From NCBI RefSeq assembly GCF_026210795.1, contig NC_089432.1, positions 2,170,001-2,234,000 on the forward strand: DNA of 64,000 nt, read 5' to 3'. Each line of letters begins with the position of its first letter. The stretch's first letter is position 1. The notes below the pieces were generated by a model. It was not told the origin of the DNA. It did no database searches and worked only from the letters and a program-made list of their open reading frames with translations. Origin of the DNA: Rhizophagus irregularis. Its lineage: Eukaryota; Glomeromycota; Glomeromycetes; Glomerales; Glomeraceae. Both the position numbers and the translations under genes were made by a program. Of the stretch, positions 12,583 to 23,002 are shown in pieces.

Positions 12583-12710
12583 GCAAAAATTACCTTTTTG
12601 ACCCTCCTCGTGCTACTTTTTTGACCCGATCAAAATATGCAAGTTTATGTGTGACAAAATTATATTTTTTTTGACCCGAAATGTGATAATTAGTTATGTG
12701 ATAAATTAGC
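12583..12710 (+). repeat. MULE left terminal inverted repeat (128 bp)
   Basis: Starts GCAAAAATTACC and ends GATAAATTAGC. It is the exact reverse complement of 16349-16476; homology stops abruptly inward of 12710. Confidence 0.97.
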
Positions 12711-12766
12711 ATTTAGCAATGACATAATATTATATAAGTAATATAACGTGACTTTCTTTTTGAACA

Positions 12767-12875
12767 CCAACGCGTTATAATCTCGTTCGTTCACTTTATT
12801 TGTAATTTGTATACTATATCCAACGCGTTATAATAACGTTCATTCACTTTATTTACTTGTAATTTGTATACTGTA
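12767..12875 (+). repeat. Two tandem 53-bp repeats upstream of the MULE transposase
   Basis: The unit begins CCAACGCGTTATAAT at 12767 and again at 12820, with a shared CACTTTATTT...TAATTTGTATACT part. It lies just upstream of the ATG at 12910, so it may hold promoter or enhancer motifs (inference). Confidence 0.7.
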
Positions 12876-12909
12876 TACAGTATTTCCTACTTTTAATTTT
12901 TATATTATA

Positions 12910-15900
12910 ATGAATAGTAATAGCTTCGAAAATTTTATTCAGTATAATACTGCTGAAAATTCTGTTAGTGTTCCATTTGGTCGTGTTGCAGAATATTATC
13001 TTAAGAACCACCCTTTGCTTAAAAATATTCGTTTAAAAAGTCAGAGCCGAAAAAAAACCCCTGAATTAATTAAAGAAGAGCTTATTTTAGTTGAACGTGT
13101 TGAGGGAGCTGTTGACTTTATTGAATGGAGAACAAAAACTGGTCAAACAAAGTCAACAAATCGAATTGATGACATAATCAAATTAACAGAAAAAGGCGAA
13201 GAATTAGTTAGACAAATTGAAGCAGGTGTAAAAAAAGATAAATTATGTTGGCAATGGGTGATGTATTGTGCGGGAGATGGTAATTCTTGTCAACGTGAAT
13301 GTGGTGAAATTGGCAAGTGTATGGAAGGTTGCCAAAATGAAATGTTACCAAATAATCTAAAAAATGGTAACGATATGCATCTTTGTAAACTGCGAATTGT
13401 TTCAGAAGTATATTTGTCTCAAATCAATAATTCAAATCCCCTTAAAATAAAAGTATTAAATTCTCATTTGTCATCTAATATTCTTATGACTCATACACCA
13501 CAAATTGATCGGTTGAGTTTAACTCGGCAAGTACGTGATAATATCATAATTAATCGTAGAGCAGATCACAAAACAACTAAAAATATTAAAGCTAAAATGT
13601 TAGCTCCGTACAATGGTGCAAATGAAGAAGTTTTACGAGAAGCATTACATAATCAAAAAGAAATATGTGATGATAAAAAATTGTATAGATTTTTAATACG
13701 TGATGATAGACGGACTAAAGAAAGTACAGGTCCATGGACAATCTTGCATTATTTAATTAATGAAATCCTTAAACCAAAAGGATATATTCTTTATTATCAA
13801 CAACCTGATTTATCTGCAGAAACAAGTTCTGAGCATTTTTATCAATTAACATTATCAGACCAATTATGGTTAAAAAATGCTCAAAGGTATGGAAGACACT
13901 GTATTGGAGTTGATAGTAAGTACGATTTAAACAATGATCGTGCACCAGTACTTGCAATTGTAGCTGAAAATAGTGCAGGGTTTGGCACTCCATTGGCATT
14001 TGGTAAGAATTAAATCATCTAATTTACCTTTAAGTTTAGAATATAAAGTATATTTTTTATTTAGGTTTATCTAATAAGGAAAATAATTGGACGACCAGTA
14101 TTGCATTAATGTCATTAAAAAATAATGTACCATGCAATAATCCAGACTGCGAACATAAATGGTATTATGAGGATTTACCAAATGGAAAGGGTTTTAAAAG
14201 AATTACAGAATGTGCAAAAAATCATAGTTGGATTCCATTGGTAATGATGGATAAACATCGACCTACTAAAATAGCCACTGAAAAGGTATTGGATCGTACG
14301 ATCTTATGCTGGTTTCATGTTATGCAAACATTTGGCGAAAATTTAAATAATTGGAATATATCATGGCCATTACGGTAAATATACTATACTGATTGTTGTT
14401 TAGCATATAAATTAAAGAAAATAAAAGAAAAGCATGTAATTTTTAGATTTACATTTCTTATAGATACCCAATTGCATTAGCATTTAAAATAATTGGAAGA
14501 AGTAGGTCAGTAGATTTAGCTAAAGAACTAGGGTTACTATATGTAAACTTTATCAATTCACTAGATCTTAAACAGGATTTGAAAAATAAATTAATTAAAG
14601 ATTTGAATAATAACTGGATTTGTGATGAATGGATTTTAAGTTTTATTGATGCGGGAAGGATTCTTGAAAGTACAACGCATATAATGACCACAAATAATTA
14701 TACAGAAAGGTTAAATCGTACAATTGAATCTCAATACAGTGGCACTAAAACAGTAGTTAATTTTGTTGAAAGATTATATGGTATTCGGCTATTTCGGGAA
14801 AATTTAACAAATGAATGTGGTCAGTCAAACTTTGAAGCTGGACTTGCAACAGTATTTGATATGCAAACAATTGAACAGGTATGTATAATATTATTTTATG
14901 TTATAATATTTGTTTATATTTATTATTAATTTATTTTGGATAGGAAACGCAAGCCGCACATCTAGCATCAGACAAATTGCGTAGATTAAATCATGGGAAA
15001 CTATTATTCCTGTTAGGTTATGTTGAATTTGCTGGTGTTGATAATTATTTTTACTTAAAAAAAGGAAATTATCCTTTTACAATAGAAACATCGTATAATG
15101 ATGAATTAATTAACTTGGATCGTAATGGTTTGAATTTATTAATGCCATTACATAATAAATTAATGGAACAGCATTTAAGCAAGGTTCCAAATCATCATGA
15201 TCATTCCGAATATTACTTAATTAACATAAAGACTGGAGAATGTACGTGTTTTGATTATATCTGGAACGGACCTTTTAGAGATACTTGCAAGCATTGTCAT
15301 GCTGCATTAATTTATCAAGAAGCAATCAAGTCTTCCGATATGTTACTTTTTAAACAAGAGATTAAAAAGGAATTAGTACAATATTTTAAAAATAAGCAGA
15401 GAGTATTGCCCGTGGAATCAAAAAATATTTCAATATACAATGAAGACATCGAAACTGCTTACTTGGAAATTGTTAATTTATATAACACAAATGGTAATTG
15501 ATAATCTTATTTGCTTATTTATTATACATACAATAATCTGATTAATGTTATTTTAGGTTTGGCAATATTCAAATCATATTCCCGACCAAATGAAAATAAT
15601 AATGATCCATTTCGGCCTGTAGAACTAAATAATTATAAAAGTAACAATGGGGCTCCTCCAAAATCATCGGCAAAACCAAGAAAACCAAGTAGAATCCTTA
15701 AAGATACTGATCGGAATACACCATTTTCTGAACAAACAAGAAGCACAAAAAGAATTAGGAAAAATATTCGTAATGCTAAGGTATTATAAATTAATGTAAT
15801 TATTAATCATAATGCTGTTCTTTTCTAACAAAATTTTATTTAGGAAAACATTAAAGGCATAGAAAATCCATATGAACCTTTAATTACATCACCCTTTCAA

Positions 15901-16242
15901 AATGCTCAACCAACAATTATGCAATCTTATTCGCAAAATAATTATATCCACTCTTTATTACCCATTTCACAATCAATACAAACTCCTATAGATTCTTCTT
16001 ATGTATATCCTACAAATTTACCAATTTCGTTTCCTAGCACTACACCATACTATTCAAATTCTTCAGTGCAATTAAATAATTGCCCACCAACCCAAAATTC
16101 ATATTCTTTTACGCCATACCTTGCAAATGTTAACTCCTATTCTGAATCTACACATAATAATATGACGTCCAGTACACCTATGCCAAATTTTTCAAGTTCT
16201 GATAGTAGACAACAAGAAAATAGACTATATTATTATGTTTAA
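12910..16242 (+). CDS. MULE transposase with SWIM zinc finger (996 aa, six exons)
   Basis: Exons 12910-14002, 14065-14374, 14464-14878, 14944-15493, 15557-15780 and 15844-16242 all have GT-AG borders and phases that join without a break (2991 nt). The N-terminal third is DNA-binding-like, with a Cys cluster near residues 117-140. The MULE catalytic core shows D335 (GVDSKYD), D427 (MMDKHRP), the conserved CWFH at 446-449 and E549 (TERLN). A SWIM finger follows: C706, C708, C721, H723 (CxC-x12-CxH). The C-terminal 250 residues are Ser/Pro/Asn-rich and probably disordered. It would excise and insert the surrounding element by binding its 128-bp ends in the nucleus. No stop or frameshift was found. 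Confidence 0.95.
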
Positions 16243-16348
16243 ATAGAGAAATCTTCAATAAATTTATTGTAATAAAGTTTTTTTCGTAGTGTATTTAAAA
16301 AAAAAAATTTTTTTTGGTAGCGCCTGTTAGCCTGTAACACGTTTCATC

Positions 16349-16476
16349 GCTAATTTATCACATAACTAATTATCACATTTCGGGTCAAAAAAAATATAAT
16401 TTTGTCACACATAAACTTGCATATTTTGATCGGGTCAAAAAAGTAGCACGAGGAGGGTCAAAAAGGTAATTTTTGC
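16349..16476 (-). repeat. MULE right terminal inverted repeat (128 bp)
   Basis: Exact reverse complement of 12583-12710. The neighbouring GGTAAGTAC (16477-16485) completes the target duplication. Confidence 0.97.
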
Positions 16477-16485
16477 GGTAAGTAC
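16477..16485. repeat. 9-bp target-site duplication, right copy
   Basis: GGTAAGTAC, same as 12574-12582. Confidence 0.95.
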
Positions 16486-16745
16486 TGAAGTATATCATGA
16501 GTTCAATCTTACGTCATGAGATCGTCAACAATTACTAGACATTTATTACTTATTGTTATTAAAATAAACGGATATATATAATTAATAATAAAATTAAATA
16601 AATGAATAAATGACTAAAAAATATATATATATTGTATATTTATATAAATGATAATTTGTATTTAATCGCAATATCTGTTTCGTGGCTAAATATTAATTGA
16701 CAAAAAAATATTTTAATTATCAAATAAAAAAAAATATTAACAAAT

Positions 16746-17180
16746 TTATATATTGTTAAAATATTTTACTTGTCGTGAATTTGTTGCATAAGAGGTTTCT
16801 TGATTAAAATTATTTCTTCTTTCCTTCGAATCAAGATCTCTCTGATTTCTTGGTGGTGTTTTTGGTGGTACGTGTTGATGATTATCGTCATCCGAAAATC
16901 TAACTTTCTTTTCTTCTTTTTTTGTAAGATCTTCTACTAATTGCATCATTTGATAAATTGCTTCCTTGATCCTCTTGTCAGATGAATCATTTTCTACTTT
17001 AACTTAAATTTTAATTATTACTAGCTCTTCATTTTCTTTTTTGTCCACGTGAATGTTTGTACCAGTTCTCGTAGCAATGGGTTTTAAATTACATCCTTTA
17101 TGACCAATTAATTTACCAACATCAACAGGGTTGGTAATTTCAATAGCGGTATAAACCTTAAAGGAGCTTTGGTTTTCCAT
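16746..17180 (-). pseudogene. KH-domain protein gene with one in-frame stop (copy 2)
   Basis: ATG at 17178-17180 (MENQSSFKVYTAIEI). The KH core VGKLIGHKGCNLKPIA, with intact GxxG (GHKG), occupies about residues 23-50. The frame reaches LVIIKI and then a single TAA at 17004-17006. The same frame continues with VKVENDSSDKRIKEAIYQMM, a helical and then polar Lys/Asp/Pro-rich tail, ending at 16746. Either the gene is recently disabled or a 58-aa KH-only peptide is made. KH proteins bind single-stranded RNA, so a role in RNA metabolism is likely for the intact ancestor. The Mutator-like element lies about 700 bp downstream of its ATG. Confidence 0.65.
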
Positions 17181-17509
17181 CTTTGAAAAGAATATGTGAA
17201 ATGATTTATTGTTTATTATTATTATTATTATTTTTAGGAAAAAATATTTTTTTGGTTTGAACAATATGAACGCCAAGGGGGATTATTTATAATTTTGAAG
17301 CTAACGCCAAAATTTCCTTTTTAACGAATAAAAGGAGTTTACAAACAAAAGCAAATTTTTTATTAAATATAAATTTTATTAACAAAAACCATAAAAAATA
17401 GGGATGATCGGACACTGTTTTCCAGATCATCGGATGAATTTTTTGTCTTTGTTACCAAAACTCATGCATATCATACACGTGATAATCTCCTCATTTCGTT
17501 ATTGGATTT

Positions 17510-17595
17510 TATGTTTGATATATTCGAATCAGTTTTTTCAGCAATGGGTTTTAGGTTACGTCCTTCACGACAAATTAATTTTTGGAGGAATAAAT
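17510..17595 (-). pseudogene. KH-domain remnant (copy 3)
   Basis: On the minus strand, 17527-17583 read KLICREGRNLKPIAEKTDS. This lines up with the KH core of the two neighbours; the first Gly of the IGxxG loop is Cys here. Flanking frames are broken. Confidence 0.6.
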
Positions 17596-17782
17596 GAATT
17601 ATTTTTAATATACTCATTTCAAAAGAAAAAAATTATAATAATTTATACAATTTATTATTATAATTTTTTTTTCTAGTTCTGAAATTTTAATATTTTAATA
17701 ACAAAAAAAAAAACATTTTTAAATAATTTTACGCAAATATAAAATTTTCATTATTAAAAATGATATTTAAATGAAATTAATT

Positions 17783-17815
17783 TAACCTAACCTTAACCCT
17801 AACCCTAACCCTAAC
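17783..17815. repeat. Interstitial telomere-like (CCCTAA)n tract
   Basis: About five consecutive CCCTAA-type units, the last three perfect. CCCTAA/TTAGGG is the telomeric repeat of most fungi. It is embedded in unique AT-rich sequence, so it is internal. Confidence 0.8.
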
Positions 17816-18955
17816 GAACAAATAAAATTGATTTAAATTAAAGGGATGACTTTTACAATATTATTTCAGTATATTAGTATCATTATATTTACAGAAATTT
17901 GTTTAGGACAATTCATAAAATGATACTATAAAAGACTTATTATTACTCGCTATGAAACCGATATGATGAAAGCAGTATATAATTCGGTGATGAACGATAG
18001 ATTTAAAAATCTTTAAAATAAGTATAAATTCTATTCTACGTAGTTTTTAGTAATGTCTCAAACATAAATTACTTTTTAAAAACAAATTTCAATTTGTTGG
18101 TAACCTTTATTTTACGGGTATGCGCATATTTTATTTTGCGGAAGTAACAATTTGCAAAAAGACAAATAAGTTTAGCTAATAGTCTTTAAGAAGATCGTGC
18201 TAAGTAGTACATAATATTTGTATAATATTAAAATTACAATTTTCTAATATTTATTTCGATTTTACATTGACAGTATATTTCAATAATGTGTATGCAAAAA
18301 GTTGATATAACTCAAATCTATAAATATTAAAATATACAGCTCAAACTTGCAAATCTTTTATTTGAGGCCGTTCCAACTTGATTGTTTTTTTAACGTACCC
18401 ACCTTTTTATTTTTTAAAAAATCTGAATTTTGATAAATATATAATGACACATATGTTTAAATGCCAATCTAAATTTAAGTTACGATTTTTTGAAATTTCC
18501 CGAATTTTCCAAAGTTTTATTCATTTAATTTGTTTAATTAAAACTCCCTCCCCCCTCAAACTATTCAGAAAATCTAGACGTTAAACAAACAATCTGCGTT
18601 CTGCTAATTTACTAGAAAGTTAATTACATGACTTAATTTAAAAAAAGGTTGGACATTCCAAAAACACTAAACGAACATGTCTCATTCCAAATTTGAGTAA
18701 CATCTATTTGAACGCAGATGTATGTATTCTATTTTAATAGATACAGTGTTTTACATAAGATTACGTGTCATGACAGAATAAAATTGCTTTTTATTTAGAA
18801 AACTGAAATCATGACATATTAAGAAAGAACATTCACGTAATATTTTAAACAAGACGAAAGAATATTTTCTTTGTTTTAAATTCCATTAATTAATATTCAC
18901 AAAATTTAATTATAAAGTTATTACCATGTATCAACCCTGTAAAAAAATTTTTCAG
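17816..18955. other. Intergenic with one possible MITE
   Basis: No gene seen. Inverted segments with GATTGTTT and TTTAACGT near 18378-18395 and 18580-18596, plus a C-rich run at 18545-18556, resemble a relative of the MITE at 44762-45028. Confidence 0.35.
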
Positions 18956-19200
18956 GAAATGATCACATGTCTAAGTTTCTCCGGAATAAAAACCATTTTT
19001 TTCATTTTATTAAACGAATAATTAACAGGGGTCAGTTACTTATGACTAGGGCTATATTAAAAGTAATTGTCCGGAGCGAATGCGAAGGACTATATATGTC
19101 TACGCACTATGAAAAATGGTCGATCACGTGTCCCGGAATTCCAAGGCGTTATGCTCCCTATAAAAAATTTCTCAGAAAATGATCATTTTTTTTTTATTTT
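18956..19200. repeat. Dispersed repeat, copy Y (direct repeat left of the 331-aa frame)
   Basis: Contains GATCACATGTCTAAGTTTCT, then GATCACGTG and TCCAAGGCGTTATGCT in the same order and orientation as 20719-20883. Its middle also matches 35535-35608 in inverted orientation (CGATCATTTTTC, ACATATAT, GTCCTTCGC). Confidence 0.6.
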
Positions 19201-19733
19201 ATTTTTAAAATATAGACTCGACTGGGGTCGAACGCTAAATAAGAATAAACATGATTTAAAAAAACAATAAATTCTAAGCTAATGATAAACCCAACCTCTC
19301 GGGAGAAGCCCGAAGGGGTCGTCTTGCCTCTTATTCAATAGAACAATCAGGCATAACCGGGAGTCTAGAAAGTCGATCACAAAAAAAAAAGATTTATATG
19401 ATCCGTATTTTTCTTTCAACTACAAGAGTCGCCACCTGTAAATACTGTCATAGGTGGAATGGTTAACACTATTTTAAATTGTAAAAAGGAAATTATTGTA
19501 ATGCATCTGAGATGCTAAATACGGTCAAAATAAAATGTAAATAAGATTCAATACATTAATTTGAAGACCTAAATTACTAGGGAATCGAAATAATAAACTA
19601 CTAGTAAAAAATAAAAAAAAATTTTAATCGAAAGGTCAAAGCTCCAAATATAAGGAGACATCCTAATTTAAAGGAAAAGTGAACATCGAACCAAGTTGGT
19701 GTCCGTGTAATTATCTTGTAATAGAGCACACAA
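19201..19733. other. Non-coding flank with GC-rich hairpin
   Basis: GC-richer than its surroundings. A short hairpin CTCGGG-AGAAG-CCCGAAG lies near 19297-19315. No frame supported. Confidence 0.35.
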
Positions 19734-20729
19734 CTAGAAACCATAAGGTTTCTGGAACCCATCCGTTGTATATACGGGGGGGTAAGGAGTCGAGTTGAAT
19801 AGGTCAAGCGTCACCATTGGTATAACGGCAGGTGGAGATATAATATTCTCTGTTGAATCCAAATCGTTTGAATCAGCGGTTATATAACCATCAGATGATG
19901 ATGAAGCCTCGTTAAAACTTTGAGGTGAAGGGAAAAGGGTTGGTTTGGTTGAAGTGGAAAGAGTATCCAACTCTGAAAAATCAAATACTGTAATCGGTAT
20001 TTGTTTGGGTGTTGAAATTGGCTCCTTAGAGCCTTGGGGTGATAGGGTAAGTTCCGGTTTGGGTGAACTGGTTGAATTTTCCAATATGGAAGAATCATCA
20101 ACTATAAGTGGTATGTTTCGGGATGATGGAACCGACGATGTTACCATTTCCGCAGGAGAATCTGTCAGCTGTGGAGGAACAGAAGTTTTCCAACTCATGT
20201 TGGACAAGTGGGTTTGTGCCGAGTCATAACTCGCGGCTGAAGATATATCAACTTCAGAAAAACACGGTGGTTGTATAGAATGTGTGAGTTGTGTTTGGCG
20301 AATATGATTTGACATTTGCCGTCGCTGATCGAATTTCTTCATGAAATCAAAATGCTCGTCGTATTTCTTGAGCATTGGAAGGGTATGTGTATCCCGAGGG
20401 TCTAAGGTGGTATTATAAAATGTCGAGGGGGGTGGTAAGTATCTCTGTTTATGTATGACCTGGGGTGAGAAGGGATTAACCTTCCGGGGCGAAGTACCAT
20501 CCAATTGGACTTTTTTAGTACTATGAATAGGTATAGGGAATGAATAGTTTTCTCGGCGAGGGTTACACTCATTATATTTCAAGTGTCGGATGGGTGTGTT
20601 GATATGTTGAGGGTAAAAAAAAAGGAATTTATGTCGATTAGCAACAGCTAAACGATCATTAATCTCATAACCATCCGCCGGGTGTAATTTGTTTATTTTC
20701 CCATAGTGTGGGTGTAAGAAAATGATCAC
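19734..20729 (-). CDS. Unidentified Pro/Ser/Thr-rich reading frame (331 codons)
   Basis: Uninterrupted frame with balanced composition and much higher GC than the window average, so it is probably a real or recently active coding sequence. The upstream-most codon is GTG; the first ATG in frame lies about 120 codons in, so the true N-terminus is either spliced from upstream or lost at the repeat boundary at 20719. Residues 1-100 look folded (NKLHPADGYEINDRLAVANR, RHLKYNECNPRR). Residues 150-331 are Ser/Thr/Pro/Asp-rich, like a disordered tail. No catalytic motif or membrane segment was found. It is flanked by direct repeats (18956-19200 and 20719-20883), so it may be the cargo of a mobile element. 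Confidence 0.45.
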   Translation of the reverse strand: MIIFLHPHYGKINKLHPADGYEINDRLAVANRHKFLFFYPQHINTPIRHLKYNECNPRRENYSFPIPIHSTKKVQLDGTSPRKVNPFSPQVIHKQRYLPPPSTFYNTTLDPRDTHTLPMLKKYDEHFDFMKKFDQRRQMSNHIRQTQLTHSIQPPCFSEVDISSAASYDSAQTHLSNMSWKTSVPPQLTDSPAEMVTSSVPSSRNIPLIVDDSSILENSTSSPKPELTLSPQGSKEPISTPKQIPITVFDFSELDTLSTSTKPTLFPSPQSFNEASSSSDGYITADSNDLDSTENIISPPAVIPMVTLDLFNSTPYPPVYTTDGFQKPYGF

Positions 20730-20883
20730 ATGTCTTAGTTTCTGCTAATCAGTAGAAAAATTGCGATCACGTGAGTTTCTCTGTCCAGGAACTCCAAGGC
20801 GTTATGCTGCTAATTAGTAGAAATCGCTACCATTCTTGATATATGTTAATATCTTTATTTATTATGATACTTCGCTCCGGACT
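20719..20883. repeat. Dispersed repeat, copy X (right flank of the 331-codon frame)
   Basis: Same ordered motifs as copy Y: GATCACATGTCTTAGTTTCT, GATCACGTG, GGAACTCCAAGGCGTTATGC. It ends TTCGCTCCGGAC, the inverted complement of GTCCGGAGCGAA at 19069-19080. Confidence 0.6.
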
Positions 20884-21457
20884 TACAACGGTTCCCGTTT
20901 CCTAGTATTATAATATCAGAAAAACATTTATTGATTCATTTTAAAAGTAATATTACAATTATTAAAAGTATTTCCTTGTAATAATAAATCAGTATTCAGA
21001 ATAAAAGAAAAAGAAAATGTAACTTCATTAATTTTGGCTGAAGTTATAAATTTGCCAGAATTACTGTAAAATAAGAACGTCCGAATAATATTTTAATTTA
21101 GCAATTTTAACATCAATAGAAAAGACAATACATTAATATAACTATCAAATTCTTTACATAATTCTTTAAAAGTTTTCTCAATACTTTTTCACTTTAGTAT
21201 ATTTTATTCTTTTGAGAAATTTCCAATATAAATTTTTTAATTCGTGTTATAATATCGAATAATTTTATAAACGTATATAATTTGTTTTAATAAAAAAAAA
21301 ATTCTTCGCTATCTTTCTTTTTTCTCTAAAATCTCGTGCTGATTATTATGCAGCACGAATTCTTTTTTTTTTTTAAATATTTCACAAGTTCGTTTATTGT
21401 GTTCAGCAGCTTCTACTAATTCGATGGTTTCGTTAAAAAAATTTCCAATATCATTAA
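20884..21457. other. Intergenic, no gene seen
   Basis: AT-rich. A small hairpin around CTCGTGCTG...CAGCACGAA (21332-21360) is the only structure noted; it lies downstream of the 345-aa gene and could act in 3'-end formation. Confidence 0.4.
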
Positions 21458-22495
21458 TTAAAAAAAGAAAATTTGAATCAGAATGAATCCAATCATGGAA
21501 AGAACCAAAGCAAAAACTATATCTCCAGAGAAATCATCCTTTTTATTCTTTCTTGATCTTCCTAATTCATACAACTCTGTGCTTTTCCATCCAAAAGCAT
21601 CTTCTAATTCACCCAAAATGTCACCCAAATACTTCGATTCTGTTATTTGCGATGCTGGAGTATTAACGTTCATTTGAGCGAGGGCAGAAAACACTATGTA
21701 AGCACGAGACTCATACTGAATAAGATCTTCAAAAGATGGTTTATTCAATGCGATCCATGTATGAATGTCATTTGCATGAAAACGGTCCATGGCATACGAT
21801 GTCTGTGCATGCCAAATTTCCATAAGCCAATATAGCTTTTTCATTCGGAAATCTTCTACACCATATAAATCGTTACCAAAAGAAATCAGCTCATTCATCC
21901 TCTCCGCGGAGGCTCTAAGAGTACATGACTTCCAATCTAAATTTCTTATTAATTGTTCGTAATTTTCATTTGTCATAGGTATCGTAGGCGCAATAACGAA
22001 GTGCAATGCTCCTTGAAAATCAGGGGGAAATCGAAGCTTCATTTTATGAGTGTAAAAAAGAGCCAATCCCTCAGGAAGAGACGTTCCTCGAGGAAGGAAG
22101 TAACAGGGAGTATTTTCTTCACTGATACCTTCATTCGGCGCAAAACAGGAAACTCCCTTTGCATGCCTATCACCGACATTATAGTATCTTAGATATCCGG
22201 GACGTGTCTTGTCAAGCCTGTAATCTGCCCAATAAAGTTCTTGAAGTATAGCATTGGGACGGTGAACTTCCCAAGGAACTTGTGTAAAAGTCGAGCCTAT
22301 TTCCGGTTCTTCTATCGTAAACATTTCTTCTGTTGTATACAGTTCTTCTATCGTATACAGTTCTTTTTCTGTATACAGTTCTTCTTCTGTATACAGTTCT
22401 TCTTCCGTATACAGTTCTTCTTCTTTATACAGTTCTTCTTCTGCATACAGTTCTTCTTCCGTAAACAGTTCTTCTTCTGTATATAGTTCTTCCAT
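21458..22495 (-). CDS. Tail-anchored protein with ELYTEE repeats and possible Tse2-like ADP-ribosyltransferase domain (345 aa)
   Basis: The first ATG is at 22493-22495. Residues 1-60 are about ten copies of a six-residue acidic repeat (E-L-Y-T-E-E), encoded by an 18-bp minisatellite. A folded region follows, with RYYNVGDRHAKGVSCFAPNE, then CYFLPRGTSLPEGLAL and, after a spacer, HFVIAPTIPMTNENYEQLI. The order 'LPRGTxLPEGLAL ... HF-IAP--PM' resembles the fungal and bacterial Tse2-type ADP-ribosyltransferase fold; I rate this as possible, not established. The last 22 residues are a hydrophobic helix (FALVLSMIGFILIQIFFF) with no residues after it, predicting C-terminal membrane anchoring facing the cytosol. 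No stop or frameshift. No partner gene is evident nearby. Confidence 0.75.
   Translation of the reverse strand: MEELYTEEELFTEEELYAEEELYKEEELYTEEELYTEEELYTEKELYTIEELYTTEEMFTIEEPEIGSTFTQVPWEVHRPNAILQELYWADYRLDKTRPGYLRYYNVGDRHAKGVSCFAPNEGISEENTPCYFLPRGTSLPEGLALFYTHKMKLRFPPDFQGALHFVIAPTIPMTNENYEQLIRNLDWKSCTLRASAERMNELISFGNDLYGVEDFRMKKLYWLMEIWHAQTSYAMDRFHANDIHTWIALNKPSFEDLIQYESRAYIVFSALAQMNVNTPASQITESKYLGDILGELEDAFGWKSTELYELGRSRKNKKDDFSGDIVFALVLSMIGFILIQIFFF
22318..22495 (-). repeat. 18-bp coding minisatellite
   Basis: Tandem units of about 18 bp (core ACAGTTCTTCTTCTGTAT on the plus strand) stay in frame and encode the E-L-Y-T-E-E repeat of the 345-aa protein. All units keep multiples of three. 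Confidence 0.9.
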
Positions 22496-22767
22496 TGAAA
22501 AACAAGGTCTCACGTAATTCGTAATTCATATTTATTATATTTATTGTAAATTCTTGATTGGCACTGCGCCACAAAATTTCTAATTTCTTCCATGCTATTA
22601 CTAATGATTGACGTTATCGGGGCCAACGTAACCATCAAAAAATCATCAAAAAAATCTCAATAAGTACTGAACTTGGGAATTATCATTCAATCTTTTCATC
22701 TGATGTACAGTATCTTCATATTCAATTTCCATTTCTTTCAAATTGTACAATTGTCAATCCGTTAATT

Positions 22768-23002
22768 AATCGGATAAACGGATATTGGGTTTATCCAAAA
22801 ATCTGCATTACCAAACTAAGTTTAAATTAGATGACTATCCCACAGTATAATCCGGTAAATCATCGATCGACCCAAGTTAATAAAATCGGATAATCGGATA
22901 ATTGGACAATTATGGTCTGTGGTTGGTTATCTAATATGATGATGATTTAAATTAGTTTGATAACGCAGATATTTGGATAATCCAATATCCGTTTATCCGA
23001 TT
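22768..23002. mobile_element. 235-bp MITE with about 55-bp inverted ends
   Basis: The ends AATCGGATAAACGGATATTG are inverted copies over about 55 bp, with a few mismatches and one small indel. The centre repeats CGGATAATCGGATAATTGG. No clear target duplication was found, so the superfamily is unknown. Confidence 0.7.

Larger units (their letters stand above)
12583..16476 (+). mobile_element. Complete autonomous Mutator-like element (MULE), 3894 bp
   Basis: Bounded by 128-bp terminal inverted repeats that are identical base for base (12583-12710 and 16349-16476). It is flanked by the 9-bp duplication GGTAAGTAC and contains one intact intron-bearing transposase gene on the plus strand. Identical TIRs plus an unbroken 996-codon frame indicate a recent insertion and possibly present-day activity. 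It landed between two KH-domain gene copies. The TIRs contain repeated TTTTTTGACCC motifs, which could be transposase binding sites (inference). Confidence 0.97.

Noticed and set aside
13769-14691. Minus-strand frames inside the Mutator-like element
   Set aside because: Antisense shadows of the transposase exons, which have full catalytic motifs on the plus strand.
22241-22486. Phe/Gln/Ile-rich plus-strand open frame
   Set aside because: It is the antisense of the E-L-Y-T-E-E minisatellite of the 345-aa gene.
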